Source: Plantago ovata
Taxonomy: Eukaryota > Streptophyta > Magnoliopsida > Lamiales > Plantaginaceae
NCBI GenBank assembly: GCA_028274465.1
Contig: CM051458.1
Location: forward strand, 79,008,085-79,072,084
Direction of reading: 5' to 3'
DNA: 64,000 nt
In this document: positions 11,220-22,984 of the stretch, piece after piece
Layout: every line of letters begins with the position of its first letter
Position numbering within the stretch: position 1 is the stretch's first letter
The notes under the pieces: generated by a model
Databases searched by the model: none
Told to the model about the DNA's origin: nothing
The model's input: the letters and a program-made list of their open reading frames with translations, nothing else
Made by a program: the position numbers and the translations under genes

Positions 11220-12415
11220 CTATATCTCTACTACATGTGCAGTCCTGAGCAAATCTCTGATCCGAGATGAATAAGAATACACCAAACCTGTTATTGGTGT
11301 TATTGGTAAGTCTTCGCTTTGTTCCAATCTCATCTTCTTCTTGTTCTTCTTATGCATCCCATATAAGTAAGAACAAAAGCCCCAAATACAAAGCGCGGTT
11401 GATATGGCCTTTAGACCGCTGAATTCATCCCCGTAAACCACAACCCCTCCCAACACATTTATTGCCATCAATGCCGTCATGGATATCCCACCTGTCAACG
11501 ACGTTGTCAAGAACACCATCCCTGCCGTGCCCATAAAGCACAGTTGCCACGCAAACAAGTTCCCTGCAATTGTAACCCAGTACACAACCACCCCTCTATC
11601 GAACGAGCCACTTTCTATCTTCAAGTCCCTAAAACCGCCCCCGACCACCATTCCAATGGTGGCAACCACCGTCGCTGCCACCTCGATCACCAATTGCATT
11701 TCCACCACCATGGCGTAACAAGAAATTTTCCTATATATCATTTCCATAACGGGAAGGTACAGAGCAAACATTAGGCCTGCGCCCAATGTTGCGAAAAAGC
11801 CCATCAAGTACTTTTCATGGGTTAGGCCTTTGGGCCTGTCGTGATTTGAGCCCAATGCAAGAAGCACCGAGCTTAAAGTGAGGAGAATGACACAATTGAG
11901 GTTTGTGAAAGTTACTTTTTGTTTGACAATGAGAACGGAGAGAATGAGGTTGAAAACCAACTGAGATGATAAAACAAGGGATGCGGTCGAGACGGGGAGA
12001 TACCAGCTCCCTAGTGAAAAGAGAATGTTGTTGACACCTATGAATGCACCCACACCTATAGATAGGAGCATGGTTTTGGTAGTGAACTTGGTGAAAGGTT
12101 GTCGCTCCGTGGTCCTGAGGACGTAGAACGGGAGGTAAACGGGGAGGAGGAGGACAGGGAACCCCGCGGATTGGACCCATGTTGAGATCCATAGGCTTGA
12201 GCCCTTGTGGATGAAGTAGAACTTTAAGACAAGGGTTGATGAGACAGATCCTACAAATAAACACAAGTAGGTGATGGATAAAAGGAGAGTGTAGTGTTTG
12301 TTTTGGGTGTTGTTTCTTGTGATGCTGATTGGGTTTGGGAACCATGAGAGCCTAATGTTATGACTGTTGTTGGTTCTTCATGACGTTTTGATAGCTCAAG
12401 TGAAGCCATTGCCAT
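11220..12415 (-). CDS. Purine permease (PUP) family transporter, one apparent frameshift
   Basis: PUP proteins are plasma- or vacuolar-membrane H+-coupled carriers of adenine, cytokinins or alkaloids, with about ten membrane helices of the drug/metabolite-transporter fold. The main frame (12266 to the TAG at 11220, 348 codons) shows the family's opening FVGSVSSTLVLKFYF, then STWVQSAGFPVLLLP, LPVSTASLVLSSQLVFN and GLTGGISMTALMAINVL-like blocks, ending in a Lys-rich tail. It has no ATG before the first conserved helix. An ATG at 12415 in another frame encodes a plausible N terminus (MAMASLELSKRHEEP) and meets the main frame only if one base is added near the CCCAAAACAAAC stretch (~12300). So this is either a very recent pseudogene or a homopolymer sequence error. 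No intron is needed. The substrate cannot be told from sequence. Confidence 0.85.
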
Positions 12416-12478
12416 GGAGAAATCAAGGTGGTTGATGAGTTACAACTTACAAGTGAAATATTGGAATTAGATGGGAGG

Positions 12479-12485
12479 TAATATA
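12479..12485 (-). promoter_or_regulatory. Possible TATA box of the PUP gene
   Basis: The minus strand has TATATTA about 65 bases upstream of the ATG at 12415. Position and composition fit a plant TATA box, but nothing else supports it. Confidence 0.3.
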
Positions 12486-13190
12486 GACACGAGCATTAAA
12501 GGGTATGGTGATTTTTTTACAAAGTAAAAGGAAAAGGAGAGTAAGTAGTTGGTTATATCACAAGAATCTAATTTAATTTCATGTGAACATCATGAACTAG
12601 ATGATTAAAAGAGGCTACAAATGTTAAAAGTAGTGTTTACCCATAATATAAAACGACTACTTTGAATTATCTTTTGCCAATTTCATGACCATCACATGAG
12701 TCTTGTGATAATGTTTACTTCTAAACATTCACAAATATGGATTAATAACATGTTTTTACAATTGTTATATTTTTCCATTCCCTAAAATTATATTCATTTT
12801 GTTACCACAAATTATACTCTACGGGTATATGCTAGATATAATTCGTAGTCAAAGAAAAATGTTAGAAAAAGAAATAATCTTAATATAATATGGGAAACTT
12901 AAGTAACGTACATTTTCATACTTAAAATTTGGCCCACCTGTTGCTTATGAATAATTATGTTATTGTTATACAAATTGTATTTAATTCATGAAGCCATTTT
13001 TTTACTTGGATAAGTTGCATTAATATTAAAGTGAATTATTACAATAACCTCCATACATGTGTAAAAAAAGAAAAAGAACAGAAAAAAGAAAAAGAAAACC
13101 ATCTTTTGTTTTTCTAGATACTATACTATTACAATCACAATGTTTACCCTACAAATTTGTATCAATAAATCTCTAATCAACTTCAATTTA
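12486..13190. other. AT-rich intergenic region, nothing recognised
   Basis: This is upstream sequence of the PUP gene on the minus strand. No reading frame, repeat or element end was recognised. Confidence 0.6.
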
Positions 13191-13280
13191 ATAAGTCTCT
13201 ATATAGAGCAAATAATCACCCATTTCGGGGATTCAATAAGTCTCTATACAGAGCAAATAATCACCCATTTTGGGGTTCGG
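13191..13280. repeat. 45-bp tandem duplication
   Basis: Two units (13191-13235 and 13236-13280) share ATAAGTCTCTAT, GAGCAAATAATCACCCATTT and GGGG, with a few substitutions. Confidence 0.9.
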
Positions 13281-13590
13281 GAAATCAAATCCATGACCAC
13301 TTGGATACGGAATTTTTCAGGTTGCCACTCGGCTACGAACGCTTAGACATCTTTTTCTGTTGATAACCCAATTTCTTTTCCTTTAGAACCCCTTAAACCA
13401 TGCGAGTGCCTAAAGGTCTACATGGGGTAATGACCCGGATGAGACTGAAGAAAATGGTTTTTCCAAGCCACTTTCGCACTTAATTTAGTTATTTAGTTAC
13501 CGTAATAAAGTCAAGACCGTTAGGCTGGTATTTAGACGTACGTACACAGTACGTACAATATTGGATCAATAATTCGTACTCTCACTATTC

Positions 13591-13620
13591 ACTGTTGGGT
13601 ACTGTTGGGTACTGTTGGGT
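13591..13620. repeat. Three perfect 10-bp units (ACTGTTGGGT)
   Basis: Three identical head-to-tail copies lie in otherwise unique sequence. Confidence 0.95.
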
Positions 13621-14401
13621 AGAATTATAGAGGTCATCTTTGTTGTTCCTTGTTGTTTATGTTGATTGTATTGTTGGAGAGTATTAGACATACGTTGTGT
13701 AAAGATACTCCAGTTGCATTTGCATTAGGAAATGCATATGATTATATGAATGCAAATATTTGCCAAAAAAAAATGAGATGGAACATTTTTTTCTTAAAAA
13801 CAGAGGAGTTAACGAAATGCATTGGGTAGACTTATCATAGCTAAACTTAATTACCGTTTTTGGATCGTTCCCATCCTAATTTCCATTCCTTTATATTTAG
13901 TCGTTTTTCCACTTTGTAGAGTCAATATACACTTCTTTACTAATTTTACAATATTATATGATATCATCAAGCAGATTAATCGTTGTTGGAATATTGAATT
14001 ATTTCAGTTCCTTCCAAGATTAATTAGGTAATGAAAAAGACAAATCACCATAATCTTATTCTTATTTCTTTTTCTTCAATGAATTATAGGAAAAAGTTAA
14101 AGGTTTAATTCGATTTTTCCGTTTTGTATTGTTTTAGGCTTATTCCGATTTGGTAGGATAAGATTAGTGGAGTAACGGAGTTGAGGTCTTGAGAAATTAC
14201 AAGTGAATAACCAAAAATATGTGTGAATGTAAACATGAACGGAGAAAAAACAAACAAAAATATGTTTAACGCCACAAAAGTCTCGACCCTATTATGTATT
14301 AAGAAGAGCTTGGAAGGAAGTTTATCATAATGTAATTTATGATTTTAAAACAAAGGAAAACTTTCCACTTTTATGATAAAATGAGTGTTATGCCCCTAGT
14401 A
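13621..14401. other. AT-rich intergenic region, nothing recognised
   Basis: No gene or element boundary is visible. Short open frames here have no coding character. Confidence 0.55.
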
Positions 14402-14768
14402 TTTTTTTTTATCGGCAATTTTTTTTATTAATTACGGAGCATAAGAAATGCTCGAAAACAAATACACGGAAAAAATTCACGGACCATGCTCTGGAAAACA
14501 AAGAAACAACCTTTACATAAGGAACCAAACAAACCAGCCATCTAGCTTACAAAATCTTACAAAAATTTCCACATTATAACCTCCAGTAAAGGCCAAGAAG
14601 CCACCTTGGATCATGATCAAACTGTCAAGTTAACAGTACACCTCAATCTGTTCCCAAACTCAATAGCACCATACATCATCACAACAAAAGCCACCGTGCA
14701 ACCATCCTTACTACCAAGACCGTCAATTCCTTAATTAATAGGTAACCTACCCCTAGCCAACCTCTTAC
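14402..14768 (-). mobile_element. LINE 3' end fragment
   Basis: A T-run at 14402-14410 followed by ATCGGCAA reads on the minus strand as TTGCCGAT plus poly-A, a common plant LINE terminus. The adjoining GAGCATAAG...ATGCTCGAAA sequence recurs in a related tail at 33158-33262. The fragment is interrupted at 14768 by the TIR element and resumes at 16062. Confidence 0.6.
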
Positions 14769-15267
14769 GGCTCTGTATAGTAAAATTGATAAGTTAGCTG
14801 ATAAGGCAGCTGATAAGCTAGCTCATAAGGCAGCTGATAAGTTGACTGATAAGTTAGCTGATAAGCTGACTGAAAAGTTAACTGATTTTAGTGTACGTAT
14901 TTCGCGAATAAGCTGATAAGCTAGCTGATTTTGATTTAAGTGTTTAGTAAATAAGTTTATATGCTAATTGATAAAATGACATAAAAGGGCAATCCTATTA
15001 TATTATTATATTCTTCATTCATTTTTCATATTTAATAATAATATTATTATTAATAATAATAAATATAATAATAATAATTATTATTTTAACATAAAAATAG
15101 TAATATATTTATGTCTAAACTATTAATTAGATAATCCCTTTTCAGGTTATATATATGAACATGTATATGACAACAAATACCGTGTTATTCTTTATTTAAT
15201 GTTATTAGTTTAATTTTTTATAATAATAATAATATATATTTATGTATAAACTATTAATTAAATAATT

Positions 15268-15278
15268 CATTATTATTA

Positions 15279-15313
<35 letters not shown>

Positions 15314-15314
15314 T
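15268..15314. repeat. (TTA)n microsatellite
   Basis: A near-perfect trinucleotide run inside the TIR element. Confidence 0.95.
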
Positions 15315-15349
15315 AAAAAAAAGTGGAATTCAATAAATAAAAAATAATG

Positions 15350-15725
15350 AATGTTTTACACAAAATTAGTTGGCAGCCGAGAAACAAGATGTGCTCTCAC
15401 TCCCTTAGCAATAGCAAAACTAACTCTAGAAAAAATAAAATGAGCCGCGCGCGCCCTAACATCCTAAGCCAAAGCAAAACCCCAGATTCTAACAAGCAAA
15501 TCCACAGCATTAGCATCCAACTCCCCAAGTGTCGAAAAAAGAGAAAGGAAGGAATCCATATCCCTTAGTTGCACACAAGTCCCGATACTTCGCACACTTG
15601 CGCTTGGCAACATCAACAATCGCATGTCCAGGCACAAAGTCCACCAACCCAGACCGTGTCAAGGGGGATGACCCGGTCAGATCCACACAAACATCCCGTC
15701 CCCTATCCCAAGCATAAAAGAGCAA
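15350..15725 (-). pseudogene. Fragment of a repetitive plant coding sequence carried in a TIR element
   Basis: The minus strand encodes a stretch reading RDVCVDLTGSSPL, then GLVDFVPGHAIVDVAKRKCAKY, with GYGFLPFSF. In other frames it continues to FIFSRVSFAIAKGVRA and LVSRLPTNF. I recognise this as the C-terminal part of a sequence found in many copies in plant genomes and often annotated as RT-associated, but I cannot name the family with certainty. Frameshifts and stops mark it as dead. It lies wholly inside the TIR element, so it was either captured by it or inserted into it. Confidence 0.5.
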
Positions 15726-15742
15726 GTCTGCAGGACGGAGGA

Positions 15743-15837
<95 letters not shown>

Positions 15838-15839
15838 GT
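15743..15839. repeat. (TTA)n microsatellite, ~97 bp
   Basis: A long, almost pure trinucleotide run. It generates a spurious poly-tyrosine translation. Confidence 0.97.
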
Positions 15840-16061
15840 GGTATAATTGAAATATGAAAGATGATAAACTAGCTTATTAAAAAATTAAGCTAACTTTATT
15901 AGCTTAAAAAATAAGCTAGCTGATAAGCTCCAAGAGCTTATAAGCTCGCGTTCATGTAACAAACTTATTTTTCCTGACAATAATAAGTATGTTACGTGAA
16001 CTCGAGCTTATAAGCTTTTGGAGCTTATAAGTTAGCTGATAAGCTAACGCTAAATAGAGCC

Positions 16062-16265
16062 TACATCCTATGACCTTTTGGACAAGTGGCAATAAATTTA
16101 AAGATGTGATCCGGGATAGCATTGAGTCCCCTAGCCAACCTACTACACCCTATGCCCTTTCGTACAAGTGCCAAACAATTTAATGATGTGGTCCAGGATA
16201 ACAGTCATCATTAAGAGTTATTAAGAGTTATACCTGCCAAGAGGATATCAAAGCACACAAGACCG
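16062..16265. repeat. Resumed LINE-flank sequence with ~80-bp tandem duplication
   Basis: The unit starting CCCCTAGCCAACC occurs at 14750 (continuing at 16062 after the inserted TIR element) and again at 16138. Both copies run through CCTATG-CCTTT, ACAAGTG and GATGTG-TCC-GGATA. Confidence 0.8.
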
Positions 16266-16266
16266 C

Positions 16267-16850
16267 TGGGCGGAGCTACGTAGTAGCTCATGGGTGCACC
16301 TGCACCCACAAACATCCAATTTTTGTTACTATACCCCATAAAAAAAATTATTTGCCCCCACTAAAATTAACTTGTGCACCGAGTAAAATTTATAAATTAT
16401 AGTTTGCACCCCTGAATTTTATTGAAAATGTATGTAATGTATGAGAATATGCATAGTTACATCATTAAGAATAAGAATAATGTAAACGTGAATATAGTAT
16501 AAATACACATACCAATACCAAATTGAATATTAATTAAAATTAGAGGGGTGAATTGATTATAACATTTTTGAAATATGAATGCATCTTGCCATTTTGGGAC
16601 TAAAACTAATTGTTTTAGTTTGAAATTATAAAACTCAGTGTACAAGGGAAGATTTTTTTATGAAGTTGCTAATGAAATTATTGCATAGGGATTTGAAACT
16701 ATGAACCGTTATTAAGAAATAATTATAATTTCATTATCAAACTCGACATTTATGTTATTTATTCATTATATATTAATTTATTATTTTAATTATATTATAT
16801 TTATGTATTAATTTGTCCCCACTAGGAAAAAACTTCTGGATCCACCCTCC
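16267..16850. mobile_element. Possible hAT-type MITE, decayed
   Basis: The left end CTGGGCGGAGCTACGT and the right end CTTCTGGATCCACCCTCC resemble the common plant hAT MITE termini (GGGGCGGAGCC...GGCTCCGCCCC). No 8-bp target duplication was found, and the interior is plain AT-rich DNA. Confidence 0.4.
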
Positions 16851-17110
16851 CACACAATATAACCATCGATCACCTGCCAAGAAGAAAAGCCAACCCTTCT
16901 CAAACCATCGAGCCCACAGATCAACCAAAGTACCAATCATAAAACCATACCACCAAATAAACCTTAAAACCCCATAAGGCGGACCACGAGGTATCCGTAC
17001 TAAAATGCAACCCACACCACTACTTACGAGACATCCGAGTAGGCCGGGCACATTAAGGGACATGTAATCCGGTTAACCCACAAAGAATCCCCAAAAATAA
17101 AATTTAAGGT
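16851..17110. other. Unrecognised sequence flanking the CACTA insertion, left part
   Basis: This stretch and 20705-20914 probably formed one sequence before the CACTA insertion. Its minus strand has a Trp/Gly-rich open frame that I could not assign (it may belong to a LINE 5' region). Confidence 0.35.
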
Positions 17111-18624
17111 CACTACAAGAAAAATCGGATATAGCGACGAATTTAATCCGTCGCTAAATAGGACGCCGTGAAAAGTGGCGTCGCTAATTCGCAAAGCATC
17201 CGTCGCTATATTTTAGCGACGGATAAAGGTAAACGTCGCTATTTTCATCGTTGACCAAACTTGAGACGGATAATTGATCCGTCCCTACAATATGGCGACG
17301 GATGAAATCATCCGTCGCTATATTGCTAGAACACGTGTCAGGTGCTGGGTAGACGAGATTTGGAGACGGATGGTTTAATCCGTCGCTAATTGGTCTGAAA
17401 TATTTTTTTTATTTGTTTATTTATTTATTTTATTTTAATTTTTTTTTTTGTAGTTGTACACCGCAAATACGTAAACATTTTCGTAACTAAACATTATATA
17501 CAAAAAAAAATTTATTCTAAGCATTAATAAAATGAAAGTACTAATTGTCCTAAGCAAAGGAACATGAAAAAAAAATTGTTCGAAAAATAAAAAAAGAGTA
17601 CTACTGCTGAGATCCTGGGGGGGGCATCATGGGGGGCATCGGCATCATCGAACATGAAGAAGTCGGGAGGTGGCGCTCCACCGAGGGGGGCATACTGCGC
17701 CATGAGCCACTCGATGGATCTCTTGAATCCATGCCTCATCCTCGCCTGCTCTGCCCTCAACCGAGCAGTCTCCTGGACATGCTCCTGGACAGTCATCTTC
17801 AGCTGCTGCTGCTCCTGGAGGTACTTGGGAGGCACATCGGCTTGTCCCCTTCGGCGCTTGGAGGAGCTGGAGGTGGAGCCACCCTGATTCACCGTCTCCG
17901 CTATCGCCTGCGAGAGGTTGCCCATGCCGAAGACACGCCCCTTATCATCGAGATTCACGATCTCGAGATAGATGGCGTTCTCCTCCTCGGTCGTGAGATC
18001 AAGGTTCTCAGTCCTGGCCAGGAACTCCGCTTGAAAATTCAAACAAAGAATTAAGATTTAATTAGTACGTTATTGATCGAAGAATCAAATATTCAACAAG
18101 AAGCTCAGGAATCGAAAAAATATAAAACTTAGTGCGATTTTTTTGGCCCTATCAGCCAGGAAGATCATCTTGCCATCCTTATCCTGCTCCCTCCCCTCCG
18201 ATATCTTCATCAAATATATATAAATTAATAAAGTAATGATTGAATTGAAATAAGACTTAAAATAGAAAAAGAAACTATAACAAAGTACGTGACTTACCGC
18301 GTCCAGGTGGCGCGCCAACTGGGATTTTGAACCCAGCCGATGCTTCACGGAGCCTGTCCCATCCGGTGGATTATGGGCCCGTTTCTCCCTGTTCTGCTCC
18401 GACAGCTTCTGGGCTTGAAGGTTCTCCTCCCAATACTTCTTCCACAAGGGCCACTCTTCCTCCCCAATCCACCCCGGCTTCTTCCCCGATGCCTTGATCT
18501 TGGCGACCTTCTTCCGGAAGGCTTCGGAGCCTTCATGTTCGATGGCATACCACAGCCCCGACTTGAACTTGTTGGGGAGGAAGAACTTCTCCTACATTTC
18601 AGAAAGTATACAAAATTCAGACTA

Positions 18625-18778
<154 letters not shown>

Positions 18779-19080
18779 CACGGTGACTAACATATCATCC
18801 AAACAATTGTACATTGTCCTATTTCAACTAACACACGGTGACTAACATATCACCCAAACAATTGCACATTGTCCTATTTCAACTAACAACACGGTGACTA
18901 ACATATCACCCAAAAAATTGCACATTGTCCTATTTCAACTAACACACGGTGACTAATATATCATCCAAACAATTGCACATTGTCGTATTTCAACTAACAC
19001 ACGGTGACTAACATATCACCCAAACAATTGCACATTATCCTATTTCAACTAACACACGGTGACTAACATATCACCCAAGT
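18779..19080. repeat. Minisatellite, ~54-bp unit, five full copies plus a partial one
   Basis: The unit contains ACACGGTGACTAACATATCA, then CCCAAACAATTGCACATTGT, then CCTATTTCAACTA. Copies differ by single bases, and the array directly abuts the TA run. It lies in what would be an intron of the CACTA gene. Confidence 0.93.
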
Positions 19081-20704
19081 AATTGAGAACATACCACTTA
19101 AACCATAAGAGAAGAAGAAAGATTACTAACCTCGAGAGCATTCCAAATCTCCGCCTTCCGCTCCGGAGTGAAAGTATGCCACTGGGCTCCAAGTGGTTAG
19201 AGATCCACTTTCTTCGTGGATTCCTTGCTGATGAAGTTTGCAGCATCCCTCGGCATCATCCTGTTGCAATAACATACACAAATTAATCCAACTAAATAAA
19301 ACATACAATACCAAGTAAAGACCTATTCATGTACTTACACATGCCCAGACATGGGCTACACGACGAGCTTGCCATTTATCCGCTCACCCGCCTTGTACTC
19401 CTCCCCTCTGTACCCATCATCCGGCAGGTTTACAAACACGTCGGGGCCAGTAGACCCTGCACTGCTGCTAGAACGGGGGCCAGGTGACTGGGTCTCGCTG
19501 ACATGAGTCGCCGAGGTCCCCCCGACTCCGGCTGACTACAAGGTGTGCGGAATGGCGAGTCTGGCTCGGCGTAGCTACGGCTGCTGGCCGCCAACAGCTT
19601 CCCCGGTTTCTTTGGCCTCCCCATGATCTGCACGTTTAAGAACAACCGTAAGAAACAATAAATGGAAAGAAAAGGAAACAACCAGTTGGCTTGCCAGGCC
19701 TCAAAATAGGAAACACCCAATGTACGTGGCATCTAATATAGAACATGTAAAATCAGATATATAGTACGAATTACAGTACTAGGAGAGAGAATTTTAAACA
19801 CACAGAGTTTACATATGCCAGAATTTAAGCAAAAATTCCCCCAAACATTCACTTCATATTCTACTACAGAATTAGGCCAGAATTTAAGCAAAAATTTATC
19901 CAATTGTATCAATCCAAACATTTATCCAATTGTATCAATCCAAACATTTATTCTCGATTTACCCAAAATTAAGCAAACATTATACAAAAAATTAACATAC
20001 AGTAAATCAAAATTAATAAACTGAAATTAAAAGTATAGGGAAACTAACCTTTCAAATTGGTCCGGCGGTGGCGGTGAAGGTGGAGGTGTCTTGCTAATCG
20101 TACCTAGCCTCCAATAAACATAGAACAAATTCAATCAAAATCAAAGTCAAAATCAAAATCGAAAATCAAAATCACAATCAAAAAACACCAAAATTTAGGA
20201 TTTTTGTTAATTACCTTTCAAATTGACGAAAAACCTCCAAATTAATTAGGGATTCGAACTCCTTGTAGGATAGGGTTTGATTTGAGCTCAAATTTGAATG
20301 AATTTGATGAGTTTGGAGATGGATTGATGAAGTCAAAGAAGAAAAACGAGAGGAAAAGAGAGAAAGAGAGAAGAGCAGAAATGGGGAAGAAGGAAGGTCG
20401 CTCGTCTGTATATGAGGACTTAGCGACGGATTTGACATTTTATTTATTTTTTTCAATTTTCTTTTAACTAAAAAACGCCTGGTCAACAGATTTAGCGACG
20501 GATCACATTATCCGTCGCCCACATAGCGACGGATAATATTAATCCGTCGTTAATTAGAACACTAACTCGATCTTACTGGGCACGAACTGAGCATAGAGCG
20601 CATTCGTCCTTATCCGTCGCTAACGGTAGCGATCCGTCGCTAAATAGCGACGAATGGTATCCGTTTCTATCCATCCGTCGCTAAAAGGTTATTTTCTTGT
20701 AGTG

Positions 20705-20914
20705 GATATGGACACCCGAGAAGGACTCATGAAATCCAAAAACCGTGAAAACACCTCGAAAACCTGACCCCCACCGGAGAAAAACAGCCATGCTACCCAA
20801 CCCCCTTGTCAAATTATAGTGGAAAAAGATGGGGCACAACCAAGAAGATCGTGTAGTCCACAACTCCACAACCACCATAACCGACAAGTTAAAAATCACA
20901 TAATAATAAAGCTA
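20705..20914. other. Unrecognised sequence flanking the CACTA insertion, right part
   Basis: Continuation of 16851-17110 on the other side of the CACTA element. There is a short minus-strand open frame that I could not assign. Confidence 0.35.
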
Positions 20915-21060
20915 TGTTCTCTTCGTCTAAAAATTGATTATTTTAAGTTCAGTTCAGCTTCATTAAGTTCAGTCCAGTTCAGATTCATTAAGTTCAGTTC
21001 AGTTCAGCTTAATTAAGTTCAGTTCAGCTTCATTAAGTTCAGTTCAGTGCAGTTCATGCT
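20915..21060 (+). repeat. TTCAG pentamer array with inverted-repeat lead, left arm
   Basis: It starts TGTTCTCTTCGTCTAAAA, then repeats TTCAG in clusters separated by CATTAAG. The whole arm is matched in inverted orientation by the right end of the repeat at 22546-22856. Confidence 0.8.
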
Positions 21061-21567
21061 CATTAAATTTATTTACATTTTTAATTTTTAATAACATTAG
21101 TATTATTATTTTAATTTTTTAATTCTTATTATTATTAAAATAAAATTATATTTTACATAGTTTAGTTGATTAGTAATCATGGCTTGAAGCGGGTTCAAAA
21201 GATCAACCCCTGGTTTTCTTTTTCATGAATTCTAGTACTAGTAATTGATTTGATTTTGTATATACTTTGATAACACATAACTATTAAATTATATAAAAAA
21301 TATATAATAAAATTAAATTACATATATTTCATAGTCTAAGCTTATTGTATATTATTAAAGTTTAATTTAAAAATAATTTATAATCAAAGTTCATTCATAC
21401 AAGTTCAATTTTTTAGAGTGTGTTTGTTTTCTATGGTCGAATTCGAAAAAAAATATAAGGCAACTTAAATATTTCAATATGGAAAGGATTTAAATATATA
21501 ATTTTTTAATGTTGATAATAAATAATAATAATAATAATAATAATATTACTAAAACAATTCTTCATTT
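21061..21567. other. AT-rich spacer, nothing recognised
   Basis: Very AT-rich, with (ATA)n-like patches. No gene. Confidence 0.6.
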
Positions 21568-21672
21568 CAGTTCAGTTTAAGTCCGTTAAGTTCAGTTCAG
21601 TTCAGGTCCGTTAAATTCAGTTCAGTTCAGTTCAGCTTCACTAAATTCAGTTCAGTTCACTTCAGTTCAGAG
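21568..21672 (+). repeat. Second TTCAG pentamer array
   Basis: Runs of TTCAG separated by GTCCGTTAA or CTTCACTAAA, in the same orientation as the array at 20915. Confidence 0.85.
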
Positions 21673-21910
21673 CTTAAAAGCTTAAATGGACCAGTAATAT
21701 TTACGTAATTAAGGGTGGGTGGCACACTTCTTGGTGTGATATATTTTGACCATTTTTTTATTATTATATGGGCTGTTCATTCGGCATCTTATCATGTGTA
21801 ACGCCCAAAGTTTTAGTGATTTATATGAAGTGCCACTAACTAGAATGCATGGACACGCTTAAAATTTCAAATTGTTTGCGCCAGACACATGTTGGACACA
21901 AGATTATCTA

Positions 21911-22408
21911 TCATAAGCTAGGCGACAGTAGAACCTCGGACATAACAAGGTTCCTCATCTCCCGCCAGTAAGGACCGCTGCTAAAACCAAACACAGCATT
22001 TTCATACCCGAGGTATGAGCCGGCCCTGGACTCGGGCCTGTCAGCAAAGGACTTGACATTTGTGGTGAAACACTCCGTGAGTCCGTGACTGCTAGCTTCC
22101 CAACTGCTCACTACAACTGCACGTCATTCATAGCCTGTAGACTGAAGATTGGACCATACTTACTGACCAAGTGCATGAACGTGTGAGTGAGACTTTTGGG
22201 ATTCGCGCGAAAGTGGTAGGTGGCCTGAAAGGCTAAATTAAAACAGGCCATGCACCTGATGGAGATGGTTCTGGTGGATAATACTATTCGCCCTCGGCAT
22301 TTCTCTCCAGTCTTCACACCAATTTGAAGTTTCGAACACCACGGTCAAGAATATGAATACAAGTGCCGCCGTTATATATATATCACTATTGATAAGGAAC
22401 TTGTTCAT
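21911..22408 (-). pseudogene. CYP82-like P450 pseudogene A (exon 1 remnant)
   Basis: The minus strand from an ATG at 22408 gives a membrane-anchor-like start (MNKFLINS...ITAALVFIFLTVVF), then in shifting frames a PPEP-S-GAWP hinge, SKYGPIFSL, LTECFTTN-KSFADRPES, and YENAVFGFSSGPYWREMRNL. These are collinear with exon 1 of the intact gene at 30347-32104. Several frameshifts and the abrupt end after SEVLL show it is a truncated dead copy. No matching exon 2 or 3 lies downstream (below 21911). Confidence 0.85.
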
Positions 22409-22545
22409 TTTGTAATACAGAGGCACAATTGCAATGAATTGGTTAATATATCATCATGTAATAATTAATAATTAAGCTTCATGATTTTCATGATCATGTG
22501 CTGTATACTGTGCCATTACTCAATGATCTCAGGATGATGGGGCAT

Positions 22546-22856
22546 TGTTCTTTTCGTCGGAACTGAACTGAACAGAACTGAACTGAACTGAACTGAATTT
22601 AATGTATCTGAACTGAACTTAATGCATCTGAACTGAACTGAACTGAACTTAATGTATCTGAACTGATCTGAACTGAACTTATTTGTAATATAAAAAACTA
22701 TTAGGTGAATCTGAACTGAACTGAAATTAACTGAACTGTACTTATTATTGCATCTGAACTGAACTGAACTCAACTTAATGCATTTGAACTGAACTTAATG
22801 CATCTGAATTGATCTGAACTGAACTTAAAATAATTAATTTTCAAACGATGAGAACA
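22546..22856. repeat. CTGAA pentamer array with inverted-repeat ends (right arm, MITE-like)
   Basis: It begins TGTTCTTTTCGTCGGAACTGAAC and ends ...AACGATGAGAACA. It consists of CTGAA runs separated by CTTAATGCAT. The right end, read in reverse, matches the arm at 20915 almost base for base over ~45 bp. No clear target duplication was seen. Confidence 0.75.
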
Positions 22857-22984
22857 GAGATTTACTAGTAATATGATCAACATGCATTTCAAGCTTCAAA
22901 TATTTATCAACAAATATTTAGAAGTATTTATTTGTTGGGATTAAACAACATAAACGATAGTCTATATATAGTAGTAGAACATTT

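Larger units (their letters stand above)
14769..16061. mobile_element. TIR DNA transposon with 3-bp TAC duplication (PIF/Harbinger-like)
   Basis: The left end GGCTCTGTATAGTAAAATTG and the right end (complement GGCTCTATTTAGCGTTAGC) form imperfect terminal inverted repeats. They are followed by many copies of AGCTGATAAG/CTTATCAGCT near both ends. TAC flanks both sides. The sequence next door (16138-16160) is a paralogue of the target and is continuous across the TAC, giving an empty-site comparison. No transposase is present. Family placement rests only on TIR form and TSD length. Confidence 0.75.

Noticed and set aside
11815-12345. 176-codon minus-strand frame overlapping the PUP gene
   Set aside because: It is a shadow in another frame of the PUP coding sequence, with no conserved motif.
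15569-15829. Poly-tyrosine open frame
   Set aside because: It is the (TTA)n microsatellite read as TAT codons.
20941-22830. Telomere-like or satellite repeat from the TTCAG arrays
   Set aside because: The unit is not the plant telomere motif TTTAGGG, the arrays are short and interrupted, and they end in inverted-repeat arms typical of small transposons.
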